Assembly: GCA_017646785.1 (NCBI GenBank)
Contig: JAGCLX010000085.1
Span: forward strand, 1 to 5,658
Direction: 5' to 3'
From: Alistipes sp.
Lineage (GTDB): Bacteria > Bacteroidota > Bacteroidia > Bacteroidales > Rikenellaceae
Length of the DNA: 5,658 nucleotides
The notes below the pieces were generated by a model, which was not told where the DNA came from, did not search any database, and worked only from the letters and a program-made list of their open reading frames with translations. The position numbers and the translations under genes were made by a program. This document shows positions 1 through 5,315 of the stretch, piece after piece; within the stretch, counting starts at the first letter, position 1, and each line of letters opens with the position of its first letter.

Positions 1-1005
1 ATCTCGCGCTTCCATGCCTTTGTGGGTGAGGGTTTGCGCACTGCGGGCTTAGCTACGGAGTTTAGCGTAGAGGTGCTCTCAACAACCGATGCCGAGCCTG
101 TTGTGATTATGACAATGGGTGAACTGACTAAGGATGAGGATATTATCTCGGTGGATAAGAGGCTAACGCCACTAATTCTGCGCCTGAGTGTTACGGACCC
201 GCACTCTGCCATCCTTGGCGACATGAAGCGCATGCTCGTGATGCAGGGCCTCTCGGTTTTGCTCCTTATTGCCGCCTTTTTGTATATGCTACGCACGCTC
301 TTTCGTGCCAAGGAGATCGAGAAGATACGCCGCGACCTTACGCACAACATCACACACGAGCTCAAGACTCCCATAGCTGCGGCATACGCCTCGGTTGACG
401 CACTGCGCACTATGCCCGAGATTGTGGACCAGAAGCGCGACGACTACCTCGACATGGCACATGGCGAGTTGCAGCGCTTGGGCACGATGGTAGATGAGAT
501 ACTGCGTAGCTCGACCGAGAAGTTCGCAACGGCGGAGCTACGCCTTGAGGAGTGCAGCGTGGTGGATATGGTGGGGCGCGTGGTGAAGTCGCTCGATATG
601 CGCTATGCCTCGCGCAAGGTTGAGTGGAGCATAGAGGTGGATGAGGGGTGCGCCGTGGTTGCCGATAGCTTCTACCTTGAGGGTGCACTCTCGGCGGTGG
701 TGGATAACGCCATAAAGTACTCGTGCGAGCGGCCTAAGGTCAAGATTTGCGGTAGGGTGCATAGCGGATACACCTATATAAGCGTTGAAGATTGTGGCAT
801 CGGCATACCGCGCAAGGAGCAGAGACGCATATTCGATAAGTTCTACCGCATAACCTCAGGTGACAGATACTCGACCTCGGGCTACGGCATAGGCCTATAT
901 TTTGTGCGTAGTGTCGTAGAGCGCCACGGCGGCAGTGTCACGCTTAGTTCTACACTCGGCGAGGGTTCATGTTTCACACTAAAACTTCTACGCTATGGCA
1001 AGTAA
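1..1005 (+). CDS. Sensor histidine kinase of a two-component system (5'-truncated)
   Basis: The reading frame is open from base 1, so the true start lies upstream; the GTG at 22 is only an internal valine. In order, the fragment encodes the end of a probable periplasmic sensor region (bases 1 to about 225), one membrane helix (about 235-290), then almost at once a HisKA dimerisation domain. The phosphoacceptor histidine is at 355-357 in the motif HELKTP. The C-terminal HATPase domain shows the N box (DNAIKYS, Asn at 706-708), the G1 box (EDCGIGIP, Asp at 790-792), the F box (IFDKFYR, about 832) and the G2 box (GYGIGLYF, about 880-900). All catalytic motifs are intact, so it should autophosphorylate and pass phosphate to the regulator encoded next. 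No HAMP domain fits between the helix and HisKA, which is common in Bacteroidetes kinases. The first membrane helix is presumably outside the window. The gene overlaps the regulator gene by 11 bp, suggesting translational coupling. The signal sensed is unknown. Confidence 0.96.
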   Translation: MSRFHAFVGEGLRTAGLATEFSVEVLSTTDAEPVVIMTMGELTKDEDIISVDKRLTPLILRLSVTDPHSAILGDMKRMLVMQGLSVLLLIAAFLYMLRTLFRAKEIEKIRRDLTHNITHELKTPIAAAYASVDALRTMPEIVDQKRDDYLDMAHGELQRLGTMVDEILRSSTEKFATAELRLEECSVVDMVGRVVKSLDMRYASRKVEWSIEVDEGCAVVADSFYLEGALSAVVDNAIKYSCERPKVKICGRVHSGYTYISVEDCGIGIPRKEQRRIFDKFYRITSGDRYSTSGYGIGLYFVRSVVERHGGSVTLSSTLGEGSCFTLKLLRYGK

Positions 1006-1678
1006 ACGTATTCTTGTGGTTGAGGATGAGGCGGTACTTATCCGTATTCTCGGTGATGCACTGCGTGGTGCGGGCTACGAGGTCTATACTGCGGTAAATG
1101 GTGTGGAGGGACTCGCGGAGTTTCAGCGCGTGCACCCCGACCTTGTCGTGGCGGATATTATGATGCCCGATATGGATGGCATGAGCATGGTGCGCGAGAT
1201 TCGCAAGACAAATAGGGCATGCGAGGTATTGTTCCTCTCGGCACGCAGCAGCGTTGATGATGTGTGCGAGGGCTTTAAGAGTGGTGGTAACGACTATCTG
1301 CGTAAGCCATTTGCAATTAGCGAGTTACTTGCGCGTGTTGCAGCGCTTTTGGCGCGACACCCAGACGAGGTGGAGGCATCGGGCATAGTCACCATAGGCG
1401 AGTATCGCCTCGATAGCAATCTCTGGACACTGACCCATAATGGCACTACTCACCGCCTTACAGCGCGCGAGTCAGCGGTGCTCACGATGCTTGCATCAAA
1501 TGTCGGCGAGATTGTACCTTCGGAGAGGTTGCTAAAGGAGATATGGGGCGACGACAGCTACTATAATCTTCGCTCGTTGAATGTCTTTATTTCGCGCCTG
1601 CGTGGCTACCTCAAGGATGATTCCCGCGTGGAGATACAGTCGCTGCGAGGCGTAGGTTATCGTTTGTTAGTAAAATAA
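995..1678 (+). CDS. OmpR/PhoB-family response regulator transcription factor
   Basis: This 227-residue protein has the usual length and layout of an OmpR-family regulator. The receiver domain (about 4-120) has the acidic pocket E10-D11-E12, the phosphoacceptor D54 (bases 1154-1156) in ADIMMPDMDG, the switch residue S82 and the conserved K104 before P105-F106. The DNA-binding winged helix (about 130-226) shows the family features TARESAVLTML, the recognition-helix stretch around SLNVFISRLR and the terminal wing GVGYRLL. The ATG at 995 lies inside the last codons of the kinase gene, and the N-terminus (KRILVVEDE) begins exactly where receiver domains begin, so the start is secure. Phosphorylated by the neighbouring kinase, it should bind promoter DNA and regulate transcription. 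Its target genes cannot be read from this window. A strong terminator begins at its stop codon, so it is the last gene of its operon. Confidence 0.97.
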   Translation: MASKRILVVEDEAVLIRILGDALRGAGYEVYTAVNGVEGLAEFQRVHPDLVVADIMMPDMDGMSMVREIRKTNRACEVLFLSARSSVDDVCEGFKSGGNDYLRKPFAISELLARVAALLARHPDEVEASGIVTIGEYRLDSNLWTLTHNGTTHRLTARESAVLTMLASNVGEIVPSERLLKEIWGDDSYYNLRSLNVFISRLRGYLKDDSRVEIQSLRGVGYRLLVK

Positions 1679-1722
1679 AAGAGGCTGAGCCAAAATTACT
1701 TTTGACCCAGCCTCTTTTTTTT
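1677..1722. terminator. Bidirectional intrinsic terminator between convergent genes
   Basis: The arms 1677-1695 and 1700-1718 form a 19-bp stem with two mismatches, closed by the 4-nt loop TTAC. Going rightwards the stem runs into eight T (1715-1722), terminating the kinase-regulator operon. On the minus strand the same stem is followed by a U-rich stretch (TTTTATTTT), so it can also end the lipoprotein transcript, whose last stop codon is about 36 nt away. The left arm overlaps the regulator's TAA stop codon. Confidence 0.92.
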
Positions 1723-1754
1723 AGGTGTCTATATTGATGATCCAATGAGGAAGA

Positions 1755-2513
1755 TTATTCTCCTGAGAGGATGAGGCCTGACATATCGAAGTCACCGCTA
1801 CCAGTCAGGGAGATATCGACTATGGCTCTTGCTGTGCCACTGATGCTGACGTCGCCAATTCCGGAGATTTCTACGGAGAGGGTACCAGAGTCCTTGCAGT
1901 CAAGGTAGCAGTCGCCACTGCCTGTTGTCTTTACGGATATGCTCTCTGCTGTCACCTCATTAGCCTCTATGTCTCCGCTACCGCTGGTCTTGAATTTGGC
2001 TGATGAAGCAGTCATCTTGCCTATTTCTGCATCACCGCTTCCTGTTAGACTGACTGTGGCTGAAGGGGCTGTTATATCAGCAATTTCAGTATCACCGCTT
2101 CCACTACTCTCGATGGTGAAGTTGTTGCCGGTTGTCAAGGCTTTGCCAATATAGAGGTCGCCAGAACCGCTAAGATGTACCTCCTTGATCGCTGGAGAGC
2201 AGACTGTTACGTATGTGTCAACCTTACTATAAAAGGCACGCTTGCAATCCACAATAAGTTCACCATTCTTTACCTCGATTTTGTAATACTCAACGAGATT
2301 CTCATCGCACGTAAGGGTGACGCTCTGCTGGTCAGGAGTCTGGGTGTAGTAAACGTCCACATGGCTGCATACAGAAATCCTGTCGAAATCTCCGACTTCA
2401 ATTTCCTGATTTACAGATACTCCATTTCCGACTTTCCCCCAAAGACCTGTTTCGCAGGCACAAAGACAGATGGTTGCAGTTATAACTATTGCGATTTTTT
2501 TAAATGCCCACAT
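1755..2513 (-). CDS. Lipoprotein with GIN domain (DUF2807), period-20 GSGD repeat
   Basis: The 252-residue protein begins with a lipoprotein signal: K5-K6, a hydrophobic stretch (7-19) and the lipobox L17-C-A-C20, with C20 the likely lipidated residue. Residues about 35-245 match the GIN/DUF2807 pattern (Pfam PF10988): an opening VGDFDRISV, then a repeat ladder typical of a right-handed parallel beta-fold. G(S/I)GD tetrads start at residues 116, 138, 158, 178, 198, 218 and 238; the last six are spaced by exactly 20 residues, and only 218 deviates (GIGD). The protein is expected in the envelope, anchored in the outer or inner membrane. The family has no settled biochemical function; adhesion and polysaccharide binding have been proposed. 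Its ATG is 31 bp after the stop of the acidic lipoprotein gene with no terminator between, suggesting cotranscription. An A7 run lies near its start (2495-2501). Further cysteines (49, 69, 90, 105, 202, 206) are unusually many for a secreted repeat protein. Confidence 0.93.
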   Translation of the reverse strand: MWAFKKIAIVITATICLCACETGLWGKVGNGVSVNQEIEVGDFDRISVCSHVDVYYTQTPDQQSVTLTCDENLVEYYKIEVKNGELIVDCKRAFYSKVDTYVTVCSPAIKEVHLSGSGDLYIGKALTTGNNFTIESSGSGDTEIADITAPSATVSLTGSGDAEIGKMTASSAKFKTSGSGDIEANEVTAESISVKTTGSGDCYLDCKDSGTLSVEISGIGDVSISGTARAIVDISLTGSGDFDMSGLILSGE

Positions 2514-2544
2514 TTCGTATAATGTACCAACAGCAATTTAACTT

Positions 2545-3153
2545 TTACTTCTGCTCAACAATGGTGCCCTCCCACTCGATAGATACGCTCTCCTCGCTCT
2601 CCATTACGAAGTAGCCGCGAATCTTGTGGTAGGGGTAGCCCGATGAGTGCTCACCATCGGCAATAACCTCGAGCCAGCCCTCCGTGAAGCGGTAGAGGTC
2701 GCTATTGGTGTAGGGCGTGAAGTAGCTCCACTCGTAGTATACGGTGTTCACCATGTCGTTAGACAAGAGGTATCTGCCCGTAGGAAGCATGGTGTTGCTA
2801 TCTGCCGTATAGATGTCAGTGTAGACAGCGTAGCCCGTAGCCTCATCGTAGAAGGTGATGTAGTCGTTGCGGAAGCCATTAGCATAGGTTATGAGACTTA
2901 TCACCGAGATGCGGTCACCAAGTGCATATGTAGCCTCGGGCATGGGCGTGGGATTCTCCATCCATGAGTTATCCTCCTTGTTCTTATTCTCATCATCCTC
3001 CTTGCCACCATCGTCGTCCTTGTTTGGGTCATCCTCATTCGGTGTCTCGGGCTCCTCGGTGTTATCTGGGGTCTGTGGCGTCTTGGTCTCCTCGCACGCC
3101 GTAGCTACAAGCGTAAAGGCGAGAAGCATCATAAATAAGTTCTTGATTTTCAT
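2545..3153 (-). CDS. Putative lipoprotein with acidic linker, function unknown
   Basis: I do not recognise the family. The 202-residue product starts with a lipoprotein signal peptide: basic K2 and K4, hydrophobic residues 6-19 (LFMMLLAFTLVATA) and C20 as the likely lipidated cysteine (A17-T-A-C20). Residues 21 to about 66 are a low-complexity spacer rich in Asp, Glu, Asn, Pro, Thr and Lys, probably an unfolded tether holding the C-terminal domain away from the membrane. Residues about 72-202 look like a compact, mainly beta domain, rich in Tyr, Thr and aromatics, with a LPTGRYLLS turn (123-131) and a final strand ending in WEGTIVEQK. General resemblance to short Bacteroidales surface lipoproteins with an iP-x-G-x-Y turn is my impression only. 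It has no evident catalytic motif. It lies upstream of the GIN lipoprotein, so the two may act together at the cell surface. The start is an ATG just before the signal peptide. The predicted lipoprotein nature is solid; the function is open. Confidence 0.88.
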   Translation of the reverse strand: MKIKNLFMMLLAFTLVATACEETKTPQTPDNTEEPETPNEDDPNKDDDGGKEDDENKNKEDNSWMENPTPMPEATYALGDRISVISLITYANGFRNDYITFYDEATGYAVYTDIYTADSNTMLPTGRYLLSNDMVNTVYYEWSYFTPYTNSDLYRFTEGWLEVIADGEHSSGYPYHKIRGYFVMESEESVSIEWEGTIVEQK

Positions 3154-3156
3154 ATT

Positions 3157-3168
3157 CTTAATATTAAG
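3157..3168. repeat. 12-bp perfect palindrome upstream of the acidic lipoprotein gene
   Basis: CTTAATATTAAG is a perfect palindrome only 3 bp upstream of the ATG at 3153. It could be an operator half-site pair or simply AT-rich leader sequence; nothing further supports a regulator site. Confidence 0.3.
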
Positions 3169-3169
3169 T

Positions 3170-3205
3170 AAAAAAAGACTACCACCCCAAGAGGCAATAG
3201 TCTTT
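3170..3205 (-). terminator. Intrinsic terminator after plsX
   Basis: Read on the minus strand, AAAGACTA (3205-3198) pairs with TAGTCTTT (3181-3174) around a 16-nt loop, and the second arm runs into seven T (3176-3170). It begins about 15 nt after the plsX stop codon. It should end the plsX transcript, so the lipoprotein genes downstream need their own promoter. The stem is short (8 bp), so some read-through is possible. Confidence 0.8.
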
Positions 3206-3219
3206 CTTGTGTTTCGAAA

Positions 3220-4266
3220 TTATGCTTCGGTGTTCGCATTGGTCTCCTTGAGTGCCTCGCGCAACTTCGCGGGGAAGTTACTCTTGATGTCGCGCTCCAT
3301 AGAGAGAATCATGCTGCAGATGGCGCGTGGTGAAGAGCTGCCGTGGCCAATCATAACGGGGGCGTTGATACCCATGACCTGAAGGCCGCCAACGCTCTCG
3401 GCATTCATGTTATCCCAGAAGTCATGCTGCCAGTAGAGCTTGGGGATGATGCGGCCGAGGATAGAACGAAGCATTAGTTTGAAGCGTGGCTTGCCACCAC
3501 CGAGGCGGAAGTTGATGCGGTAGAGGGCCTCTGCCATCTTAAGGAGGCTGTTACCTACGAAGGCATCAGCAACCACTACATCGCCAATCTTGCCAGTGAA
3601 GATGTACGATGCCTCGACATTACCCACGAAGTTGTAACGCTTATCCTCTTTCATAAGGTCGTATGTAGCCTTCGCCTGGGCATTACCCTTGCCCTCCTCC
3701 TCGCCGATGTTGAGCAACGCAACACGGGGATTCTCCATGTTGAGTGCCGACTTGGCATAGATAGAGCCGAGCAAACCATACTGTGCCAATACCTCGGGCT
3801 TGGCGTCTACATTGAGACCTACATCCATGAGCACAGCGCGCTGTATGCCCTTCTCCGCTGAAACGGTGGGGATGAGCGTAGCGAGCACGGGGCGGATAAC
3901 ACCCTCAATGGGCTTGATGACCTGCATCGAACCCACCATCATTGCACCTGTCGAGCCAGCGCTTGCGAAGCCGTCAATCTTACCCTCTGCGAGGTCGTTG
4001 AAGCCGCGTGTCATGCTCGAGTCGCGCTTTGCGATGAAGGCCTTTGCGGGGTGGTCACCCATCTCGATAACCTGTGTTGTAGCAACGATGTCGAAGTCGC
4101 TCTCGTTTGCGCCATGCTTCTTGATAAGCTCGCGGATGCGCTTCTCGTCACCATAGAGTACGATGCGGCTCTCCTTGTTGAGCAGCTTAAGAGACATTAC
4201 AGCGCCCTCGATGGCAACCTCTGGTGCGAAGTCGCCGCCCATGGCGTCGATACCGATTCTAATCAT
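3220..4266 (-). CDS. plsX: Phosphate acyltransferase PlsX (acyl-ACP:phosphate)
   Basis: PlsX converts acyl-ACP and inorganic phosphate to acyl-phosphate, the donor PlsY uses to make lysophosphatidic acid, the first step of phospholipid synthesis. It is a peripheral membrane enzyme. The 348 residues match the normal family length. Signatures in order are DAMGGDFAP (7-15), KRDSSM (80-85), SAGSTGAMM (102-110), RPVLATLIPT (125-134), LMDVGLNVDAKP (146-157), LLNIGEEEGKGN (184-195), NFVGNVEASYIF (212-223), ADAFVGNSLLK (233-243) and IGHGSSSP (306-313). From memory of the family, two positions are unusual: S105 where SAGNTGA normally has Asn, and A235 where DGFVGN normally has Gly. The ATG at 4266 places DAMGGD at residue 7, as expected. 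In many bacteria plsX follows rpmF directly and precedes fabH. Here a terminator separates it from rpmF, another follows it, and no fabH is present, so it appears to be a single-gene transcription unit with a promoter in 4267-4340. No Shine-Dalgarno sequence is visible. Confidence 0.97.
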   Translation of the reverse strand: MIRIGIDAMGGDFAPEVAIEGAVMSLKLLNKESRIVLYGDEKRIRELIKKHGANESDFDIVATTQVIEMGDHPAKAFIAKRDSSMTRGFNDLAEGKIDGFASAGSTGAMMVGSMQVIKPIEGVIRPVLATLIPTVSAEKGIQRAVLMDVGLNVDAKPEVLAQYGLLGSIYAKSALNMENPRVALLNIGEEEGKGNAQAKATYDLMKEDKRYNFVGNVEASYIFTGKIGDVVVADAFVGNSLLKMAEALYRINFRLGGGKPRFKLMLRSILGRIIPKLYWQHDFWDNMNAESVGGLQVMGINAPVMIGHGSSSPRAICSMILSMERDIKSNFPAKLREALKETNANTEA

Positions 4267-4308
4267 AATTGTGTGGTGTTGTGGGACTTATGTTCAGCCC
4301 CCGTTAAG

Positions 4309-4332
4309 GTGAGCGTAGGGGAGTCTACTCAC
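4309..4332 (-). other. Possible stem-loop in the plsX promoter or leader region
   Basis: GTGAG (4309-4313) pairs with CTCAC (4328-4332) and TAG (4316-4318) with CTA (4325-4327), with a 2-nt bulge (CG, 4314-4315) and a 6-nt loop. It lies 43 bp upstream of the plsX start, between the rpmF terminator and plsX. It has no T-run, so it is not a terminator. If transcribed it could influence plsX mRNA, or the DNA could be a protein site. A chance origin is also possible. Confidence 0.3.
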
Positions 4333-4340
4333 ATGGATAC

Positions 4341-4376
4341 AAAAAAGAGCACTACCACTTTCGCGGTGTGCTCTTT
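4341..4376 (-). terminator. Intrinsic terminator after rpmF
   Basis: On the minus strand, AAAGAGCAC (4376-4368) pairs with GTGCTCTTT (4352-4344). The stem continues with ACC/GGT past a single bulged base (4353) and closes on an 8-nt loop. The descending arm runs into six T (4346-4341). It starts 14 nt after the rpmF stop codon, so it should end the yceD-rpmF transcript before plsX. Confidence 0.88.
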
Positions 4377-4390
4377 GTGAACTTTGAAGA

Positions 4391-4576
4391 CTACTCAGCA
4401 ACCTTCTTCTCGATAGCGAGCTTACCGCGGTAGAAGCCGCACTCGGGGCATACGCGGTGGTAGAGTACTGCTGAACCGCAGTTTGAGCAGTTTACTACAG
4501 TAGGAACAACAGCCTTGTAGTGAGTTCTTCTCTTGTCTCGACGTGTAGAAGAGACTTTGTGTTTAGGATGTGCCAT
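4391..4576 (-). CDS. rpmF: 50S ribosomal protein L32 (zinc-binding form)
   Basis: The 61-residue basic protein is a complete L32. It opens with MAHPKHKVSSTRRDKRRTH, the typical N-terminus, and carries a four-cysteine zinc ribbon: C30-x2-C33 and C43-x2-C46 (NCSNCG and CPECGFYRGK). This is the zinc-binding form; zinc-free paralogues that some bacteria use under zinc starvation lack these cysteines. L32 sits near the exit side of the large ribosomal subunit. The gene lies 85 bp downstream of yceD on the same strand with no terminator between, so the two are probably cotranscribed, the arrangement known in many bacteria. Upstream of the ATG is an A/T-rich stretch with no Shine-Dalgarno sequence, normal for Bacteroidetes. 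A strong terminator follows the stop codon. Confidence 0.98.
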   Translation of the reverse strand: MAHPKHKVSSTRRDKRRTHYKAVVPTVVNCSNCGSAVLYHRVCPECGFYRGKLAIEKKVAE

Positions 4577-4661
4577 TTTACAATATAATTTTTAAGTATT
4601 TATGTTTCTTTTGTCCTTGCGATAACCCGACGGATAAGCCACCGCTCGAACCCATTTCTTA

Positions 4662-5222
4662 CTATTTCTCCTGCATCTGGCTCTTGAGCGCCTCGAGTAC
4701 CGACTTGTTGTAGTCGTCCAATCCCACAACATCGCTCTCCTCGGCCTGAGCCTCGAGTGCCTCGAGCTCCTCCTCCGAAATCTCGGTGAACGAAGCCAAC
4801 ATCTCGGGGTTACACTCGCCCTCCTCATGCACGCGGCTGTAGGGAAGCGAGAGTACGATGCTCTCGTAGATGTACTGTGTGAGGTCAACCATATCATCGG
4901 CGGGTGATATCCACATCACATCGCCATCGTAGTAGTCGGTCTCATCCGAGAACTTAACAACGAGGTCTCCCTCATAGTCAATAGCAATTGGGCAATCCTC
5001 AAGACAGCGGTCGCACTCGCAAAGTACCTCACCCTCGATGGTGATGTTTAGCTCCAACATCGACTCGCTGCGCACGAGGTTAGCACGCACATTGCAGTCA
5101 CCGCCCTTGATCTCCTCGGTCTCGAAAGCCTCGAAAAGCTTGTTATCTACCTGAAAATCAAAGGTGTGCTCACCATTCTTAAGCCCCTTATAGGCTATTG
5201 TATACAATCCAATTTGTTCCAT
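4662..5222 (-). CDS. DUF177 / YceD-family protein
   Basis: The product (186 residues from the ATG at 5222) matches the DUF177/YceD family: an N-terminal beta region (LYTIAYKGLKNGEHTFDF, about 6-23), the hallmark cysteine motif C68-E-C70-D-R-C73, then the Bacteroidetes-type stretch VDLTQYIYESIVLSLPYSRVH and an acidic C-terminal tail. The family is linked to 23S rRNA accumulation and large-subunit assembly in E. coli and plant plastids; the mechanism is not settled. Its place just upstream of rpmF fits this. Start choice: an upstream in-frame TTG at 5243 would add seven residues, but it lies inside the predicted -7 promoter element, and family members begin near MEQIGLYTIAYKG, so the ATG at 5222 is preferred. 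The 85 bp to rpmF (4577-4661) hold no other gene that I can support. Confidence 0.94.
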   Translation of the reverse strand: MEQIGLYTIAYKGLKNGEHTFDFQVDNKLFEAFETEEIKGGDCNVRANLVRSESMLELNITIEGEVLCECDRCLEDCPIAIDYEGDLVVKFSDETDYYDGDVMWISPADDMVDLTQYIYESIVLSLPYSRVHEEGECNPEMLASFTEISEEELEALEAQAEESDVVGLDDYNKSVLEALKSQMQEK

Positions 5223-5236
5223 TTCAGCACAAATAG

Positions 5237-5274
5237 TCTGCAAATTTACGATAAAAAACTAAAATCTGCAAATT
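5237..5274. repeat. Direct repeat TCTGCAAATT in the divergent promoter region
   Basis: TCTGCAAATT occurs at 5237-5246 and again at 5265-5274, 28 bp apart, in the 93-bp gap between the divergent genes. On the minus strand each copy contains a TTTG core: one lies in the -33 box, the other in the -7 box of the predicted yceD promoter. The identity extends beyond the cores (GCAGA follows both), so a regulator with two binding sites is conceivable. Confidence 0.6.
5241..5272 (-). promoter_or_regulatory. Bacteroidetes-type promoter of yceD-rpmF
   Basis: On the minus strand a TTTG (-33 box, 5272-5269) is followed after exactly 20 nt by TAAATTTG (-7 box, 5248-5241), a full match to the Bacteroides consensus TTTG / TAnnTTTG. 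Transcription would start near 5235, giving a leader of about 13 nt before the ATG at 5222. This is the basis for rejecting the TTG at 5243 as start codon. Confidence 0.72.
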
Positions 5275-5279
5275 ATTAC

Positions 5280-5287
5280 TATTTTTG
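5280..5287 (+). promoter_or_regulatory. Possible -7 box of the divergent right-hand gene
   Basis: TATTTTTG matches TAnnTTTG and lies 28 nt upstream of the ATG at 5316. No TTTG -33 box is found at the expected distance upstream (around 5256), so this promoter would be weaker or need an activator. In an A/T-rich gap the match could also be chance. Confidence 0.45.
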
Positions 5288-5315
5288 TAGCAGAAAAACA
5301 TAGAATTTTTTTGCA

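Noticed and set aside
410..762. Two minus-strand frames inside the kinase gene
   Set aside because: Antisense shadows of an intact HisKA/HATPase coding region.
2495..2501. A7 homopolymer near the start of the GIN lipoprotein gene
   Set aside because: It encodes the expected Phe-Lys-Lys of the signal peptide n-region and the frame is intact; it is common in A-rich starts.
1..2513. The two-component system as direct regulator of the convergent lipoproteins
   Set aside because: The genes are convergent and separated by a bidirectional terminator, and no shared operator-like repeat was found upstream of the lipoprotein genes; proximity alone is not evidence.
2175..2522. 115-codon plus-strand open frame
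   Set aside because: It lies antisense to the GIN lipoprotein gene, which has a clear lipobox and period-20 repeat; the frame has no recognisable features of its own.
3215..3222. TAATTTCG on the minus strand as a -7 box for the lipoprotein genes
   Set aside because: It has one mismatch in the TTTG core, no -33 box, and lies upstream of the plsX terminator, so its transcript would be terminated.
2891..3382. 163-codon plus-strand open frame
   Set aside because: It crosses the lipoprotein gene, the plsX terminator and the end of plsX on the opposite strand. Its Ser-rich stretch is the complement of the Asp/Glu-rich linker.
4051..4380. 109-codon plus-strand open frame running from plsX into the gap upstream
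   Set aside because: Most of it is antisense to plsX and its end passes through the rpmF terminator hairpin; no protein features.
4592..4897. 101-codon minus-strand frame overlapping yceD
   Set aside because: It is a shifted frame of yceD with Arg/Ser-rich low-complexity translation; its tail merely fills the yceD-rpmF gap.
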